From: Halopseudomonas litoralis
GTDB lineage: Bacteria; Pseudomonadota; Gammaproteobacteria; Pseudomonadales; Pseudomonadaceae
DNA length: 64,000 nt
Reading direction: 5' to 3'
NCBI RefSeq assembly: GCF_900105005.1
Contig: NZ_LT629748.1
Coordinates: 1,736,001 to 1,800,000, forward strand
How positions within the stretch are numbered: position 1 is the first letter of the stretch; every line of letters starts with the position of its first letter. Shown here piece after piece: positions 28,392 to 39,252 of this stretch. Both the position numbers and the translations under genes were made by a program. The notes under the pieces are model-generated. The model was not told the origin of the DNA and made no database searches. It was given only the letters and a program-made list of their open reading frames with translations.

Positions 28392-28763
28392 CTATCTAGT
28401 CAGCATCAGGCCGGCCCAGGTGGCGGTCAGACCGAGGCACACACTGAGCAGGATATATCCAAGGGCCATCAGGCCCTGATCATTCTCCAGCAGACGCCAG
28501 GCGTCCAGGGAGAAGGTGGAAAACGTGGTGAAGGCACCGAGGAAGCCGATCATCAGCCCCTGTTGCAACAGCGGTGACAGTTCCGGGCGGTTCAGCCACA
28601 CGCCGTATAGTATACCCATCACCAGGCATCCGAGCAGGTTGATGAGGAAGGTCGCCAGGGGAAATACCGTCGGCCACAACAGGCCGACGCCCAAGGTCAT
28701 GCCGTAGCGTGATAGCGCGCCCAGCGCACCGCCCAGGGCAATTGCCAGCAGTGTTCCGATCAT
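28392..28763 (-). CDS. crcB: Fluoride efflux channel FluC/CrcB
   Basis: This 123-residue protein has four transmembrane helices and the Fluc motifs GGALGALSRYGMTL, FLINLLGCLVMGILYG and GFLGAFTTFSTFSLDAW. Fluc proteins are dual-topology dimers that export fluoride. The ATG overlaps the rarA stop by four bases (ATGA), so translation is coupled. No fluoride riboswitch is visible upstream because the gene is embedded in an operon. Confidence 0.94.
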   Translation of the reverse strand: MIGTLLAIALGGALGALSRYGMTLGVGLLWPTVFPLATFLINLLGCLVMGILYGVWLNRPELSPLLQQGLMIGFLGAFTTFSTFSLDAWRLLENDQGLMALGYILLSVCLGLTATWAGLMLTR

Positions 28764-30094
28764 CGCTTCTCCTGGCGGCGCTTGCTGGTGCTGGCAGCGT
28801 CCAGGCCACGCAGATAGTCCAGTTTCTGGCCGATCTTCAGTTCCAGCCCGCGATTCACCGGCCGGTAGTAGCGACGCGGCTCCATCTCTTCGGGGAAGTA
28901 GTCCTCACCGGCGGCATACGCCTCTGGCTCGTCATGGGCATAACGGTAAGCCTGGCCGTAGCCCAGCTCCTTCATAAGTTTGGTCGGCGCGTTGCGCAGG
29001 TGCAGTGGCGGTTCCAGCGACGGCTGACTGGCGACATCCTGGCGAGCCATCTTGAAGCCCTTGTACACCGCATTGCTCTTCGGCGCACAGGCCAGATAGA
29101 CAAGGGCCTGGGCAATTGCCAGCTCCCCTTCCGGGCTGCCGAGGCGCTCCTGCACGTCCCAGGCACTGAGGCACAAGGTCAACGCGCGCGGGTCGGCGTT
29201 ACCGATATCCTCACTGGCCATGCGCACCACGCGCCGGGCGATATACAGCGGGTCGCAGCCGCCATCGATCATGCGCACAAACCAGTACAGCGATGCATCC
29301 GGGTCAGACCCGCGTACGGATTTGTGCAAGGCGGACATCTGGTCGTAAAAAGCTTCTCCACCCTTGTCGAAACGCCGACGGTTGTCATTCAGCAGATCAC
29401 CGACCAACTCGATATCGATGGTGCCGCCGTCCGCCACCAGGTCAGCGGCGATCTCCAACAAGTTGAGTACGCGGCGCGCGTCACCATCAGCGGCGCCAAT
29501 CAGCACGCTGCGGGCTTGCGGGGTGATATCGAGACGATGGGCTCCCAGGCCGCGTTCGACATCCGTGAGCGCCCGGTCGAGCAAGGCCTCCAGCGCCTGT
29601 TCATCCAGCGATTTGAGCACGTAAACGCGCGCCCGGGACAACAGGGCGTTATTCAACTCGAACGAAGGGTTCTCGGTGGTGGCGCCGATGAACAGCAAGG
29701 TGCCGTCTTCGACGAACGGCAGGAAGGCATCCTGCTGCGCCTTGTTGAAGCGGTGTACTTCGTCGACGAACAGAATGGTCTGACGGCCGTTCTGCGCGGC
29801 ATGCTGACGCGCCTGATCCACCGCCAGGCGGATATCCTTGACCCCGGCCAGCACCGCCGAAATAGTCACGAAATGCGCATCGGCAAGTGTTGCCAGCAGC
29901 TTCGCCAGGGTGGTCTTGCCCACGCCCGGCGGCCCCCAGAAGATCATCGAATGCAATGCACCCTGCTCCAGGGCCACCCGCAGCGGGCGGCCCTGACCAA
30001 GCAGATGTTGCTGGCCGGCGTATTCATCGAGACTCGCAGGCCGCATGCGCGCCGCCAGCGGTTGATGACGCGCAGGACTGGCAAACAGGTCCAT
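28760..30094 (-). CDS. rarA: Replication-associated recombination protein A (RarA/MgsA)
   Basis: This 444-residue AAA+ ATPase of the clamp-loader clade has Walker [12 protein letters not shown], Walker [16 protein letters not shown], and sensor segment [23 protein letters not shown]-terminal RarA sections follow ([19 protein letters not shown] and [15 protein letters not shown]). It acts at stalled replication forks with SSB and RecA. The longer frame begins at 30151, but the ATG at 30094, one base after the lolA stop, gives the family-typical N-terminus [19 protein letters not shown]. Confidence 0.95.
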   Translation of the reverse strand: MDLFASPARHQPLAARMRPASLDEYAGQQHLLGQGRPLRVALEQGALHSMIFWGPPGVGKTTLAKLLATLADAHFVTISAVLAGVKDIRLAVDQARQHAAQNGRQTILFVDEVHRFNKAQQDAFLPFVEDGTLLFIGATTENPSFELNNALLSRARVYVLKSLDEQALEALLDRALTDVERGLGAHRLDITPQARSVLIGAADGDARRVLNLLEIAADLVADGGTIDIELVGDLLNDNRRRFDKGGEAFYDQMSALHKSVRGSDPDASLYWFVRMIDGGCDPLYIARRVVRMASEDIGNADPRALTLCLSAWDVQERLGSPEGELAIAQALVYLACAPKSNAVYKGFKMARQDVASQPSLEPPLHLRNAPTKLMKELGYGQAYRYAHDEPEAYAAGEDYFPEEMEPRRYYRPVNRGLELKIGQKLDYLRGLDAASTSKRRQEKR

Positions 30095-30095
30095 A

Positions 30096-30734
30096 TCACT
30101 CACTGATGACATCGACCCCGGACGGCACAACGAAGGTGAACTGGCTGTCATCCAGGGGCTGGTTCAGCTCGACATTGCGGAACAGGATGTTGGTACGCTG
30201 ACCGATAGGGTCATTCATCTGCATGTCGTTGATCATGCCATCGGTGAAGGAGATCCGCAGGTGATCGAACATGGAGTCGGGTTCTCGGGGTGTCAGGGTG
30301 AAATCCTGCACATTGCCGCCCTCGGTCCATTCGATAGTGAAATTCTGCTGCAGCTGGCTGACGTCACCTGACAACAACAGCGCCGGAGTATGGCTCAGGC
30401 GCTTGTCCATCTTCTGAATGGTGACCTGCTCCAGATCCGGGTCATACAACCACATCCGTTCGCCATCGGAGATCAACAGTTGCTCCAGCGGCGGATCAGT
30501 GTGCCAGCGGAACATGCCGGGGCGCTTGAGCGCCAGGGTACCGGTGGTCTCCTGCAGATTGGCGCCGTTGGAGCTGAGCGTCATCTGCGAGAAGCCGCCC
30601 GTCATGGTACGGGCCTGGGACAAAAGTTCGTTCAGTCGTTCGGCAGCGCGGGCCTGATCGTCGGCCATCACGGCCAGGGGCAGCGCAGCAAGGCATACGG
30701 CTGCAATAGTGGAACGCAGTAGTTTGCGGATCAT
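30096..30734 (-). CDS. lolA: Outer-membrane lipoprotein carrier LolA
   Basis: This 212-residue periplasmic protein has a signal peptide ending AVMA (about residue 24). The LolA fold follows, visible as [63 protein letters not shown] and a C-terminal [10 protein letters not shown]. It ferries lipoproteins from LolCDE to LolB, which matters for the many lipoproteins encoded in this window. It lies 26 bases downstream of ftsK and one base upstream of rarA. Confidence 0.95.
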   Translation of the reverse strand: MIRKLLRSTIAAVCLAALPLAVMADDQARAAERLNELLSQARTMTGGFSQMTLSSNGANLQETTGTLALKRPGMFRWHTDPPLEQLLISDGERMWLYDPDLEQVTIQKMDKRLSHTPALLLSGDVSQLQQNFTIEWTEGGNVQDFTLTPREPDSMFDHLRISFTDGMINDMQMNDPIGQRTNILFRNVELNQPLDDSQFTFVVPSGVDVISE

Positions 30735-30760
30735 TTTCGGGTCATTACTCCACTGGGAGA

Positions 30761-33169
30761 CTAGTCACGTACAGGAGGCGGCGCGATCACCTCGCGCGAG
30801 CCATTGGTATTCATCGATGTTACGACACCGGCCATTTCCATGGATTCAATCATGCGCGCGGCTCGGTTGTAACCTATCTTGAGCTTGCGCTGGACTGCGG
30901 AGATGGATGCCCGACGGCTTTCGGTGACGAAACGCACTGCCTCATCGTACAGCGCGTCTTCCTCTTCACCATCGCTGCCCATGCTGCCACCGTCAAAGCT
31001 TCCCGCGCCGCCGTCATCGGCACCGTCCAGAATGTCCTGGATGTAATCCGGCTCACCACGCAGTTTCCATTCATCCACCAAACGGTGCACCTCTTCATCG
31101 GAAACAAAGGCGCCGTGCACCCGCACCGGCAAACTGGTGCCCGGCGGCATGTAAAGCATGTCACCATGGCCGAGCAGTTGCTCGGCGCCGCCCTGATCGA
31201 GAATGGTTCGTGAATCTATCTTGCTGGATACCTGGAACGCCATGCGCGTAGGGATGTTGGCCTTGATCAGACCGGTGATCACATCCACCGATGGGCGCTG
31301 AGTCGCCAGGACCAGGTGAATACCGGCGGCACGGGCTTTCTGCGCGATACGGGCAATCAGCTCTTCGACCTTCTTGCCGACGATCATCATCATGTCGGCG
31401 AACTCATCAATCACCACCACGATCACCGGCAGAGTTTCCAGTTCCGGTGGCAGGTCATCCATGCTTTCCCGCCGGAACAGCGGATCGGTCAATGGCTCAC
31501 CGGCCTTCTGGCCATCCTTGACCTTACGGTTGAAGCCGGCCAGGTTGCGCACGCCCAGGGCCGCCATCAGCTTGTAGCGGCGTTCCATCTCCGCCACGCA
31601 CCAGCGCAGCGAATTGGCGGCTTCCTTCATGTCAGTTACCACCGGGCACAACAGGTGCGGAATGCCCTCGTAGATCGACAATTCCAGCATCTTCGGGTCG
31701 ATCATGATCAAGCGCACTTCTTCCGGCTGCGATTTGAACAGGATGCTCAACAGCATGGCGTTGACCCCGACCGATTTACCCGAGCCGGTAGTACCGGCCA
31801 CCAGCAGGTGCGGCATCTTGGCCAGATCGGCCAGCACCGGCTTGCCGCCGATATCATGCCCCAGCGCCAGGGTGACCGGCGACTGAGCCTCATCGAATTC
31901 GCGGGTCTGCAATACTTCCGACAACCGGACGATTTCGCGATCCTCGTTGGGAATCTCGATACCGACAGTGGTCTTGCCGGGAATGACCTCTACCACCCGC
32001 ACACTGATCACGGCCAGCGAACGCGCCAGATCCTTGGCCAGGTTGGAGATCTTGCTGACCTTGACCCCGGGCGCGGGTTGTATTTCAAAACGGGTGATGA
32101 CCGGGCCGGGCTGAACCTTCTCCACTTCAGCTTCGACGCCGAAGTCCTTGAGCTTGATTTCCAGCAGGCGAGACATGCCATCCAGCGACTCAGGTGAGAA
32201 ACCCTTGCTGATCTTGCTCGGCGGGTCGAGCAGCGCGATGGGCGGCAGCGAGCCAGGCACTACCGGCTCAAAGCTCAACGGCGCCTGTCGCTCCTTCTGA
32301 GTACGGGTGCTGGACTGCACGGGTTTGGTGTCCAGCGGCTCGATTATCGGTGGTTGGCGCTTTTCCTGTGCAGCAACGTGCTTGGTCAGGGCTTCATGGC
32401 GCTGGCTTCGTGAAGCCTCGGCCTGGCGTTTTTCTTCCGTGGCGACACTCGGCTCACGCCGCGCCGCCGGTTCCGAACGTACTGCGGTAACGCGGCTATC
32501 CGCTCTGCGCGCACGCCATCCCGCCCAGCCCTGCTTGAACAGGTCGAGCAGATCCAGGGTGATCCGACCGGCAAGGTCCATCACCTTGAACCAGGACAGA
32601 TTGGTGAACACGGTCAGACCGAACAGGAAAAGCGTCAGGAAAATCAGCGTGCTGCCCTGCATGTTCAATACCGGATAGGCCATTTCGCGCAATAGCTGAC
32701 CCAAGGCTCCACCCGCTCCTGCCCCTTCCGGGAAGCCGTCCGGCGCAGCCCCATGCAGCGCAGCCAATGCCGTGCCGGCCAGTAGCGTGAGTACAAAACC
32801 GATCAATCGCCAGGAGAACAACCAGCCATTCCAGACGAATGGCTGGTGCCGCCGACGGAACATCTGCCATACCTTGACGGCCACAATCAGAGGGAACAGG
32901 TAAGCCAGATAGCCCAGCATGAACAACAGCACATCGGCGACCCAGGCACCCATGCGTCCGCCAGCGTTCTGCACGGCCAGCTCACCGCTGCTGCGGGTCC
33001 AGCCGGGATCGCCGACGTCGTGCGTAAACAGCGCCATGCATAGGTACAGGCAAAGCGCGATCATGCCCAGCAGCGCCCCTTCGCGCAGGCGCAGACTGAG
33101 TTGCTCTTGCCAGGCAAAGTGCTGGCCTTTGTGAGATCGGGTATCCTTCAACGCTCTGGCTTCCGTCAT
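30761..33169 (-). CDS. ftsK: DNA translocase FtsK
   Basis: This 802-residue protein has four N-terminal transmembrane helices (about residues 28-195). A short charged linker follows (about 215-300), then the RecA-like motor with Walker [12 protein letters not shown] (about 455-465) and Walker [15 protein letters not shown]-terminal winged-helix gamma domain (about 735-795: [32 protein letters not shown]) reads KOPS sites. It resolves chromosome dimers at the septum with XerCD at dif. The linker is short compared with E. coli (1329 residues) but normal for Pseudomonas. It is divergent from aat across 177 bases; no trxB lies between, unlike P. aeruginosa as I remember it. Confidence 0.96.
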   Translation of the reverse strand: MTEARALKDTRSHKGQHFAWQEQLSLRLREGALLGMIALCLYLCMALFTHDVGDPGWTRSSGELAVQNAGGRMGAWVADVLLFMLGYLAYLFPLIVAVKVWQMFRRRHQPFVWNGWLFSWRLIGFVLTLLAGTALAALHGAAPDGFPEGAGAGGALGQLLREMAYPVLNMQGSTLIFLTLFLFGLTVFTNLSWFKVMDLAGRITLDLLDLFKQGWAGWRARRADSRVTAVRSEPAARREPSVATEEKRQAEASRSQRHEALTKHVAAQEKRQPPIIEPLDTKPVQSSTRTQKERQAPLSFEPVVPGSLPPIALLDPPSKISKGFSPESLDGMSRLLEIKLKDFGVEAEVEKVQPGPVITRFEIQPAPGVKVSKISNLAKDLARSLAVISVRVVEVIPGKTTVGIEIPNEDREIVRLSEVLQTREFDEAQSPVTLALGHDIGGKPVLADLAKMPHLLVAGTTGSGKSVGVNAMLLSILFKSQPEEVRLIMIDPKMLELSIYEGIPHLLCPVVTDMKEAANSLRWCVAEMERRYKLMAALGVRNLAGFNRKVKDGQKAGEPLTDPLFRRESMDDLPPELETLPVIVVVIDEFADMMMIVGKKVEELIARIAQKARAAGIHLVLATQRPSVDVITGLIKANIPTRMAFQVSSKIDSRTILDQGGAEQLLGHGDMLYMPPGTSLPVRVHGAFVSDEEVHRLVDEWKLRGEPDYIQDILDGADDGGAGSFDGGSMGSDGEEEDALYDEAVRFVTESRRASISAVQRKLKIGYNRAARMIESMEMAGVVTSMNTNGSREVIAPPPVRD

Positions 33170-33346
33170 GATTCAGCTGCCTATTGTACAGGTTCTGCAA
33201 AGATCAGTTGAATTGACCTGTAAAGATGGGTTGCGTTCCTCCAGTTATGGGAACTATCTTTATTAGAGACAATAACTTAACGCTGCTTCTTGATAAACCT
33301 TTTAACAGATCCATTGATCTGAAATGAGAACCGAACAGGATTTGGA

Positions 33347-34054
33347 ATGACCGAACTGAGGTGGCTGGATTCGGATAGCCTGGACTTTCCCCCATCCAAC
33401 GAAGCGCTGACCAACCCCAATGGCTTGCTGGCGGTGGGAGGCGATTTGACTCCCGCCCGACTGGTGGCTGCCTACCGGCGCGGGATTTTTCCCTGGTACG
33501 AGCAAGGGCAACCGTTGCTCTGGTGGTCTCCCGACCCGCGAACGGTATTGCTTCCCTCTTCGCTCCATATCTCGCGCAGCATGGGTAAATTTCTGCGCCA
33601 GACCCGCTACACCGTCACCTTCGACCGCGACTTTGCCGCGGTGATCAGCGCCTGCGCCGAGCCGCGCGATTATACCGACGCCACCTGGATCACCGCCGAC
33701 ATGCAGCAGGCCTACATGCAACTGCACCAATGGCAGGTGGCTCACTCGGTCGAGGTCTGGGACGGCGACGAACTGATCGGTGGGCTTTATGGGGTTGCGC
33801 TGGGCAAGGTGTTCTTCGGCGAATCCATGTTCAGCCGTCGCAGCAACGCCTCGAAAACCGGTTTCATCGCACTGGTTCTTCATCTTCAGGAGCGCGGCTG
33901 CGAGCTGATTGACTGCCAGATGCCGACCGACCATCTGCACAGCCTCGGCGCCAGCACCCTATCCAGAAAAGACTTTGTCGCCGCATTGGGCGAGCTCTGC
34001 AATGAACAGGTTCCGACCTGCTGGCAGGCAATGCCAAGGCAGACAGAAAATTGA
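33347..34054 (+). CDS. aat: Leucyl/phenylalanyl-tRNA-protein transferase
   Basis: This 235-residue enzyme has the Aat signatures FPPSNEAL (N-terminal), [40 protein letters not shown], and [36 protein letters not shown]. It transfers Leu or Phe to N-terminal Lys or Arg, making N-end rule degrons for ClpAPS. An ATTTGGA site precedes the ATG. The partner bpt follows 51 bases later with what looks like its own promoter. Confidence 0.96.
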   Translation: MTELRWLDSDSLDFPPSNEALTNPNGLLAVGGDLTPARLVAAYRRGIFPWYEQGQPLLWWSPDPRTVLLPSSLHISRSMGKFLRQTRYTVTFDRDFAAVISACAEPRDYTDATWITADMQQAYMQLHQWQVAHSVEVWDGDELIGGLYGVALGKVFFGESMFSRRSNASKTGFIALVLHLQERGCELIDCQMPTDHLHSLGASTLSRKDFVAALGELCNEQVPTCWQAMPRQTEN

Positions 34055-34078
34055 TGCTGCCGACGCAGCTTCTATACT
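34051..34078 (+). promoter_or_regulatory. Candidate sigma-70 promoter for bpt
   Basis: TTGATG (34051-34056) and TATACT (34073-34078) are separated by 16 bases and sit 28 bases ahead of the bpt start codon, overlapping the aat stop. The -10 matches consensus in five of six positions. Confidence 0.5.
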
Positions 34079-34105
34079 GGGAAAGCACTTTCCAGAGCGA
34101 CCCCC

Positions 34106-34813
34106 ATGACTGATCTGGCGCACCTGAAATTCTATGCAACGCAGCCACACCCCTGCAGCTACCTGCCTGACCAGCAGGCGGTAACGCTGTTTCTCGACCC
34201 GCATCAAGCCATTGATCTGACTACCTACGGCAAACTCTCCGAACTGGGCTTTCGCCGCAGCGGCGAGCACCTCTACCGCCCGCATTGCGCCCAATGCGGA
34301 GCCTGCATCCCTGCGCGTATTCCGGCAATCGACTTCACGCCGAACAAGCAACAGAAACGCATTCTGAAACGCAACAGTGATCTGCAGGTACGCACTATCG
34401 AGCCGGTGATGAATGATGAAATCTACCAGCTGTATGCCCGCTACATAACCGCACGCCACAGCGACGGCGACATGTATCCACCGAGCCGAGAACAGTTTCG
34501 CTCGTTTTTGGTGAGCGAGGACAGCTTCTGCGAGTTCAGCGAATTTCGCGCGGGTGAGCGCCTGCTGGCTGTCGCGGTCACCGACCGCCTGCACAACGGG
34601 CTGTCCGCCGTATACACCTTCTTCGATCCAGACGAAACCCGTCGCAGCCTGGGCCGTTACGCTATCCTGTGGCAGGTGGAACAGGCTCGGCAGGCGAATC
34701 TACCGGCGGTCTATCTCGGATACTGGATCAGGAACTGCCAGAAGATGAGCTACAAAACCGAGTATCGCCCATTGGAAATGCTGGTCAACCAACGCTGGAT
34801 CCGCGTTACCTGA
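34106..34813 (+). CDS. bpt: Aspartate/glutamate leucyltransferase Bpt
   Basis: This 235-residue protein has the R-transferase features: N-terminal [16 protein letters not shown], a Cys cluster [14 protein letters not shown] (about 63-76) and the C-terminal block [20 protein letters not shown], ending [17 protein letters not shown]. Bpt adds Leu to N-terminal Asp or Glu, complementing Aat in the bacterial N-end rule. Its length and the aat-bpt-infA order are as in other Pseudomonas. No clpS is seen in the window. Confidence 0.95.
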   Translation: MTDLAHLKFYATQPHPCSYLPDQQAVTLFLDPHQAIDLTTYGKLSELGFRRSGEHLYRPHCAQCGACIPARIPAIDFTPNKQQKRILKRNSDLQVRTIEPVMNDEIYQLYARYITARHSDGDMYPPSREQFRSFLVSEDSFCEFSEFRAGERLLAVAVTDRLHNGLSAVYTFFDPDETRRSLGRYAILWQVEQARQANLPAVYLGYWIRNCQKMSYKTEYRPLEMLVNQRWIRVT

Positions 34814-34843
34814 CCAGGCCCGGGTAAAAATACCAGTCATAAC

Positions 34844-34872
34844 TTGGCTGTTGCCGGCTTTTAAGGCACAAT
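34844..34872 (+). promoter_or_regulatory. Candidate sigma-70 promoter for infA
   Basis: TTGGCT (34844-34849) and CACAAT (34867-34872) lie 17 bases apart, about 69 bases upstream of the infA start codon. The intervening leader contains no other gene. Confidence 0.45.
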
Positions 34873-34940
34873 TGTTCACCTTTTTTGCGAGCCCTCATCC
34901 CGACGGCCCGCTTTGTAACAGATTGAGAGGCCTTTGCTTA

Positions 34941-35159
34941 ATGGCGAAAGAAGACAGTATTGAAATGGAAGGCACCATCGTGGACACCCTGCCCAACACC
35001 ATGTTCCGTGTTGAGTTGGAAAACGGCCACGTAGTGACTGCCCACATTTCAGGCAAGATGCGCAAAAACTACATTCGCATCCTGACCGGTGACAAGGTGC
35101 GCGTTGAATTGACGCCCTACGACCTGACCAAAGGCCGTATCACCTACCGCGCCCGTTAA
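34941..35159 (+). CDS. infA: Translation initiation factor IF-1
   Basis: This 72-residue protein begins [19 protein letters not shown] and ends KGRITYRAR. It is a standard-length S1/OB-fold IF-1 with [31 protein letters not shown]. It occupies the ribosomal A site during initiation. A longer frame opens at 34851, but the family start is the ATG at 34941, preceded by GAGAGG at some distance. In P. aeruginosa clpA follows infA; here it is replaced by an unrelated convergent gene. Confidence 0.97.
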   Translation: MAKEDSIEMEGTIVDTLPNTMFRVELENGHVVTAHISGKMRKNYIRILTGDKVRVELTPYDLTKGRITYRAR

Positions 35160-35248
35160 TTCCCGGACGCCCATCCGCAACGCCCCGGCTTTTTCTGTCA
35201 GGGGCGCCGGTTGATCCAGCACAATCCCCCAGCAGCATCCCTGAACGC

Positions 35249-35269
35249 AAAAACCGTGTGCAAACACGG
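35249..35269 (-). terminator. Rho-independent terminator for the acyl-CoA dehydrogenase gene
   Basis: Read on the minus strand, CCGTGT-TTGC-ACACGG forms a six-base stem with a four-base loop, followed by TTTTTGCG. It lies 38 bases past the dehydrogenase stop. A second copy of the right arm at 35276-35283 allows an alternative eight-base stem. Confidence 0.75.
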
Positions 35270-35306
35270 CGGTCTGCACACGGCTGTCTAGGGAAGGACG
35301 ACTGAA

Positions 35307-36515
35307 TCAGCGCGTCATATAACGGCCCAGTTCGATCTTGCCGATTGATGCGCGATGCACTTCATCCGGACCGTCCGCCAGTCGCAGCGTGCGCTGCATG
35401 GCATACATGTGTGCCAGTGGCGTATCCTCCGACACCCCCGCACCACCATGCATCTGGATTGCCCGGTCGATCACTCGCAGAGCCACGTTGGGCGCCGCCA
35501 CCTTGATCTGTGCGATCTCGCTCTTGGCAATCTTGTTACCGACGGTATCCATCATGTAGGCAGCGTTCAGCGTCAGCAGGCGCGCCTGGTTGATTTCGAT
35601 ACGTGACTCAGCGATCAGATCGATATTACCGCCCAGCTGAGCCAGGCGACGACCGAAGGCTTCACGCTCCACCGAACGCCGACACATCAACTCCAGCGCA
35701 CGCTCTGCCGCACCAATAGAGCGCATGCAGTGGTGAATACGGCCCGGCCCGAGGCGCCCTTGAGCAATCTCGAATCCTCTGCCCTCACCCAGCAGCACAT
35801 TACTGTAAGGTACGCGGACATTTTCCAGCAGCACTTCGGCGTGACCGTGAGGAGCGTCGTCATAACCGAAAACCGGCAGCGGGCGCAGTACCTTCAGGCC
35901 CGGTGCATCCATCGGCACCAAAATCATCGAGTGCTGCTGATGGCGCGGCGCATCAGGATTGGTCAATCCCATGAAGATCATTACCTTGCAGCGCGGATCG
36001 CAGGCACCGGAGGTCCACCACTTGCGGCCATTGATGACCCACTCATCCCCTTCACGACGGGCGTTGGCCTGCATGTTGGTCGCGTCGGAAGAAGCCACAC
36101 CCGGCTCGGTCATGCCGAAACAAGAGCGAATCTCGCCGGCCAACAGGGGCTCGAGCCATTGTTTCTTGTGTTCGTCGCTGCCGTAACGCACCAGCACCTC
36201 CATATTGCCAGTGTCCGGCGCGCTGCAGTTGAAGGCCTCCGACGCCAGGCCGGAACGCCCCATCAGCTCGGCCAGCGGTGCGTACTCCAGGTTGGTCAGT
36301 CCGGCGCCCAGTTCAGACTCAGGCAGAAAGAGGTTCCACAAATCAGCGGCCCGCGCCTTCTCTTTCAGCTCTTCGACAATCGCCGTTGGCTGCCAGCGGT
36401 CACCCTCATTGATCTGCCGATGGAAAGTTGCTTCCGCTGGAAATACGTGCTCCTGCATGAAAGCATCAACCCGCTCACGCAGCTGTTTGACCTTGGGAGA
36501 GTATCCGAAATCCAT
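35307..36515 (-). CDS. Acyl-CoA dehydrogenase family protein
   Basis: This 402-residue flavoprotein has the three acyl-CoA dehydrogenase domains: a helical N-terminus ([32 protein letters not shown] segment), a middle beta domain ([18 protein letters not shown], then [13 protein letters not shown]) and a C-terminal helical domain ([19 protein letters not shown], ending [19 protein letters not shown]). The pattern fits the ACAD10/11-like branch acting on unusual acyl-CoAs; the chain length is unknown. It is divergent from a LysR regulator gene, its likely controller, and ends at a good terminator. Confidence 0.92.
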   Translation of the reverse strand: MDFGYSPKVKQLRERVDAFMQEHVFPAEATFHRQINEGDRWQPTAIVEELKEKARAADLWNLFLPESELGAGLTNLEYAPLAELMGRSGLASEAFNCSAPDTGNMEVLVRYGSDEHKKQWLEPLLAGEIRSCFGMTEPGVASSDATNMQANARREGDEWVINGRKWWTSGACDPRCKVMIFMGLTNPDAPRHQQHSMILVPMDAPGLKVLRPLPVFGYDDAPHGHAEVLLENVRVPYSNVLLGEGRGFEIAQGRLGPGRIHHCMRSIGAAERALELMCRRSVEREAFGRRLAQLGGNIDLIAESRIEINQARLLTLNAAYMMDTVGNKIAKSEIAQIKVAAPNVALRVIDRAIQMHGGAGVSEDTPLAHMYAMQRTLRLADGPDEVHRASIGKIELGRYMTR

Positions 36516-36690
36516 ATTTGAACACCTTTTCTGATTTTGTTGTGCTTATGTATCTGAGGTACAAAAAAGGTAGATGAGACAAACAGATTTATCTAATCTA
36601 TTTTCGGCGTGTATAAAGATTCATAAGTTATATATACTCGACCTCGCCTATAAGAGCCTATAAACGAGCCAGATGAAGGATGATGTTGCG

Positions 36691-37638
36691 ATGAACCTCA
36701 GTAAAGTAGACCTGAACCTGTTCATTGTGTTCGACGCTATCTATACCGAAGCAAACCTGACCCGCGCCGGACAGATTGTCGGTATTACCCAGCCAGCAGT
36801 GAGCAATGCTCTGGCCAGACTGCGCGATACCTTCAATGACCCACTGTTCGTTCGCACCGCCCAGGGCATGGTACCTACGCCGATGGCGCAGAACATCATT
36901 ACCCCGGTGCGCCACGCCCTGCAGCTATTGCGCGTTTCCGTACAGGAAAGTCGCAGCTTCAACCCCGACCAGGCGAACAAGACCTACCGCATCAGCATGA
37001 CCGACCTCACCGAGGCCGTGATCCTGCCGCACCTCGCCGCTCGTATCCGGCGCCTGGCACCGAGCATCAATATCGACAGTTTCCTTACCCGCCGCCGGGA
37101 AACCACCAAGGAGCTGGCCGCTGGCCGCTTGGACTTTGCCATAGATGCGCCATTGAATACCGACACTCAGGTGCGCCACGTCAAGCTGTTCGAAGACCGC
37201 TATGTATGCATCATGCGCAGAGGGCACCCACTGGCAGGAAAAGACAAAATCACGCTGGATGACTATCTGGCGCAATCGCATATTCACATCTCCAGCCGCC
37301 GCAACGGCCTGGGTCACGTGGATCTGGCACTCGGCAAGATGGGTATTCAGCGCCGCGTGGTGCTGCGCTCACAGCACTACCAGATGGCACCCCTGGTACT
37401 GGAGTCGACGGACATGGTCATGACCGTCAGCGAACGCTTTGCTCTGCGCCATAATCTGCACTGGGTGAAGCTGCCGATCGATGATATTCCGCCGATCCAG
37501 ACTCATCTGTTCTGGCACGAAAGCACCGATCAGGACCCCGCCAACCGCTGGATGCGCGAGCAGATCATTGAGCTGTCACAACAGCTCGAACGGAAAATGA
37601 ACAAGGAAAGAGAAGCATCCGCCCAGATTGAAGGCTGA
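36691..37638 (+). CDS. LysR-family transcriptional regulator
   Basis: This 315-residue regulator starts MNLSKVDLNLFIVFDAIYTEANLTRA, with the winged helix GITQPAVSNALARLRDTFNDPLFVRT (about 30-60). An effector-binding domain of the PBP2 type follows. The frame extends 18 bases upstream (36673), but the ATG at 36691 gives the usual LysR N-terminus and has AAGGA nearby. It sits head-to-head with the acyl-CoA dehydrogenase gene across about 175 AT-rich bases that include the direct repeat CCTATAA. It probably controls that gene; the inducer is unknown. Confidence 0.9.
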   Translation: MNLSKVDLNLFIVFDAIYTEANLTRAGQIVGITQPAVSNALARLRDTFNDPLFVRTAQGMVPTPMAQNIITPVRHALQLLRVSVQESRSFNPDQANKTYRISMTDLTEAVILPHLAARIRRLAPSINIDSFLTRRRETTKELAAGRLDFAIDAPLNTDTQVRHVKLFEDRYVCIMRRGHPLAGKDKITLDDYLAQSHIHISSRRNGLGHVDLALGKMGIQRRVVLRSQHYQMAPLVLESTDMVMTVSERFALRHNLHWVKLPIDDIPPIQTHLFWHESTDQDPANRWMREQIIELSQQLERKMNKEREASAQIEG

Positions 37639-37654
37639 TCGTCAACCTCAACCT

Positions 37655-38506
37655 CTATTCCAGCGCCGGTTCCTCCTGCGATATCGGCGCGAACTGGTCA
37701 TTCCAGATGTCGCGGTATTTTTCCACCAACCTGCGCGGCTCGCCCTGTCTGACCATCCGGTGCATCCCTTGCGCCAGGGCAGCGCGCAGTGCCGGAGAAT
37801 TGCAGGCCGAGTTATGAGATACGGTGTAATACAGCGGCTCGTTGATCAACGAACCTTCGAGCACGTCCAACTGCTCAAGAATATTCATCTGCGCAGCCAG
37901 CGCCAGGCCCTGATGCCGTTCATAGACAACGTAATCGGTGCGGTCGCGCAGCAGCAGCTCAAATGATTGCTCGATGGAAGGGACAGTATTGATATCGAGG
38001 TGGTCGGCGGCATAGGTATCGAAGGCCGCGCCAAAGCTGTTGCTGACCAACGAACTGCCACGCTTGCCGCGCAAGTCATCCCACCCGCTATAGGGAAACG
38101 CCTTGCCGCGCTTGACGAAGATGACGCTCGGCACCTCCATGTAGGGCGGATAGACATAATCCATCTCGGCCAGGCGACCCGGCGTCAGAAAAGCGCCGGC
38201 AAGCATATCCACCCGACCACTGCGCACTTCTTCCTGGGCTCGGGCCCAAGGGCCGACATTCAGCACATCGACGTGGATACCGCTACCTTCAAGGGCGTTT
38301 TCCAGCAGCTCCACTGCCGCGCCGACCAGGCGCTTGGAATCATCGGGATCGACCCAGAGCACAGGCGGGTACTGCGCATTGCCGGTGACGACGATGCGCT
38401 CACAGACTCCGCCGGCAGCCAGGCTCGGACTACTGACTCCGAGCAGCGCCAATACAAGCGCTGCCGACAGACATACTCTGCTTTTGAATCCTGTGCGCAC
38501 CCTCAT
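37655..38506 (-). CDS. Periplasmic solute-binding protein (SBP_bac_3 type)
   Basis: This 283-residue protein has a signal peptide (ending about residue 30, SLAA before GG) and the bacterial family-3 solute-binding layout: QYPPVLWVDPDDSKRLVGAAVELLENAL, VGPWARAQEEVRSGRVDMLAGAF, then YPPYMEVPSVIFVKRGKAF. No ABC permease or ATPase is adjacent. It may therefore act as an orphan receptor or serve a distant transporter; the ligand (amino acid or similar) is a guess from the family. GAGG precedes the ATG. It is convergent with the LysR gene, with a 16-base gap. Confidence 0.82.
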   Translation of the reverse strand: MRVRTGFKSRVCLSAALVLALLGVSSPSLAAGGVCERIVVTGNAQYPPVLWVDPDDSKRLVGAAVELLENALEGSGIHVDVLNVGPWARAQEEVRSGRVDMLAGAFLTPGRLAEMDYVYPPYMEVPSVIFVKRGKAFPYSGWDDLRGKRGSSLVSNSFGAAFDTYAADHLDINTVPSIEQSFELLLRDRTDYVVYERHQGLALAAQMNILEQLDVLEGSLINEPLYYTVSHNSACNSPALRAALAQGMHRMVRQGEPRRLVEKYRDIWNDQFAPISQEEPALE

Positions 38507-38550
38507 CGACCATCCTCAATCATGTCATCTGCCCGCAGTATAGCGACAGA

Positions 38551-39162
38551 TCAGGCGGCCGAATCAATCGCACCACTGTGAAAGCGGAATTCCACATCAT
38601 TTTCAATGATGGCCTGGGCTTCTACCTCGGCAAAAAAGGCAATCCGCTCATCGATCGACTCATCCGCATAATCGCGAGCAAGCTTGAGGTAATCCTGATA
38701 ATGCCGGGCCTCGGACTTGAGCAGTGATTTGTAGAGCTCACCCAGCTCGGCATCCAGATGCGGTGCCAGTTTGGCGAAGCGCTCGCAGGAACGCGCCTCG
38801 ATGAAAGCGCCGACGATCAGCGTATCCACCAGCCGTCCCGGCTCCACCGTGCGTACGTGCTGGCGCAGCCGTTGAGCGTAATGACTGGCGGACAGCCCTC
38901 GATAGACTATCCCGCGCTTGCCCATCAATGCGATCACCTGCTCAAAGTGACGAAGCTCCTCTCGCGCCAGACGCGACATCTTCTGCAGCAGGTCCGGCTT
39001 GTCGATATAGCGGAACATGAGATTCAATGCCGTGGAAGCCGCCTTCTTTTCACAGTTGGCATGGTCAATCAGCAATTCTTCGGGATACTGCAGCGCCTGT
39101 TGCACCCAGGTATCGGGAGTAGCGCGCCGCAGGAAAGCGAGCAATTCGTCGGGGAGTGTCAT
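38551..39162 (-). CDS. miaE: tRNA-(ms2io6A37) hydroxylase MiaE
   Basis: This 203-residue ferritin-like diiron enzyme has the expected ligand motifs in four helices: HANCEKKAASTALNLMFRY, AREELRHFEQVIALM, AFIEARSCERFAKLAP and KSEARHYQDYLKLA. MiaE hydroxylates the isopentenyl group of ms2i6A at position 37 of tRNAs. The length is normal. It is divergent from the universal stress gene across 167 bases; the Anr/FNR-type box there is nearer the stress gene. Confidence 0.93.
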   Translation of the reverse strand: MTLPDELLAFLRRATPDTWVQQALQYPEELLIDHANCEKKAASTALNLMFRYIDKPDLLQKMSRLAREELRHFEQVIALMGKRGIVYRGLSASHYAQRLRQHVRTVEPGRLVDTLIVGAFIEARSCERFAKLAPHLDAELGELYKSLLKSEARHYQDYLKLARDYADESIDERIAFFAEVEAQAIIENDVEFRFHSGAIDSAA

Positions 39163-39238
39163 ATGTTCACGCAGTCAGATTGATCAACTGGCCATTATAC
39201 GGATATCCACCCACCTCTGTCAGACCTGCACAGGGAGG

Positions 39239-39252
39239 TTGACTCAGGTCAA
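39239..39252. promoter_or_regulatory. Anr/FNR-type box upstream of the universal stress gene
   Basis: TTGACTCAGGTCAA is a perfect palindrome of the form TTGAC-N4-GTCAA, the family site for Anr/FNR/Dnr regulators. It lies 78 bases before the start codon. A -10-like TACATT at 39275-39280 would place the box near -41, the usual activating position. Confidence 0.65.

Noticed and set aside
28709..30106. A 465-codon plus-strand frame opposite rarA.
   Set aside because: It is an antisense shadow of a strongly conserved gene.
35180..35214. The inverted repeat CGCCCC...GGGGCG after infA as its terminator.
   Set aside because: The loop is 14 bases and no T run follows on the plus strand; the pyrimidine stretch is inside the loop.
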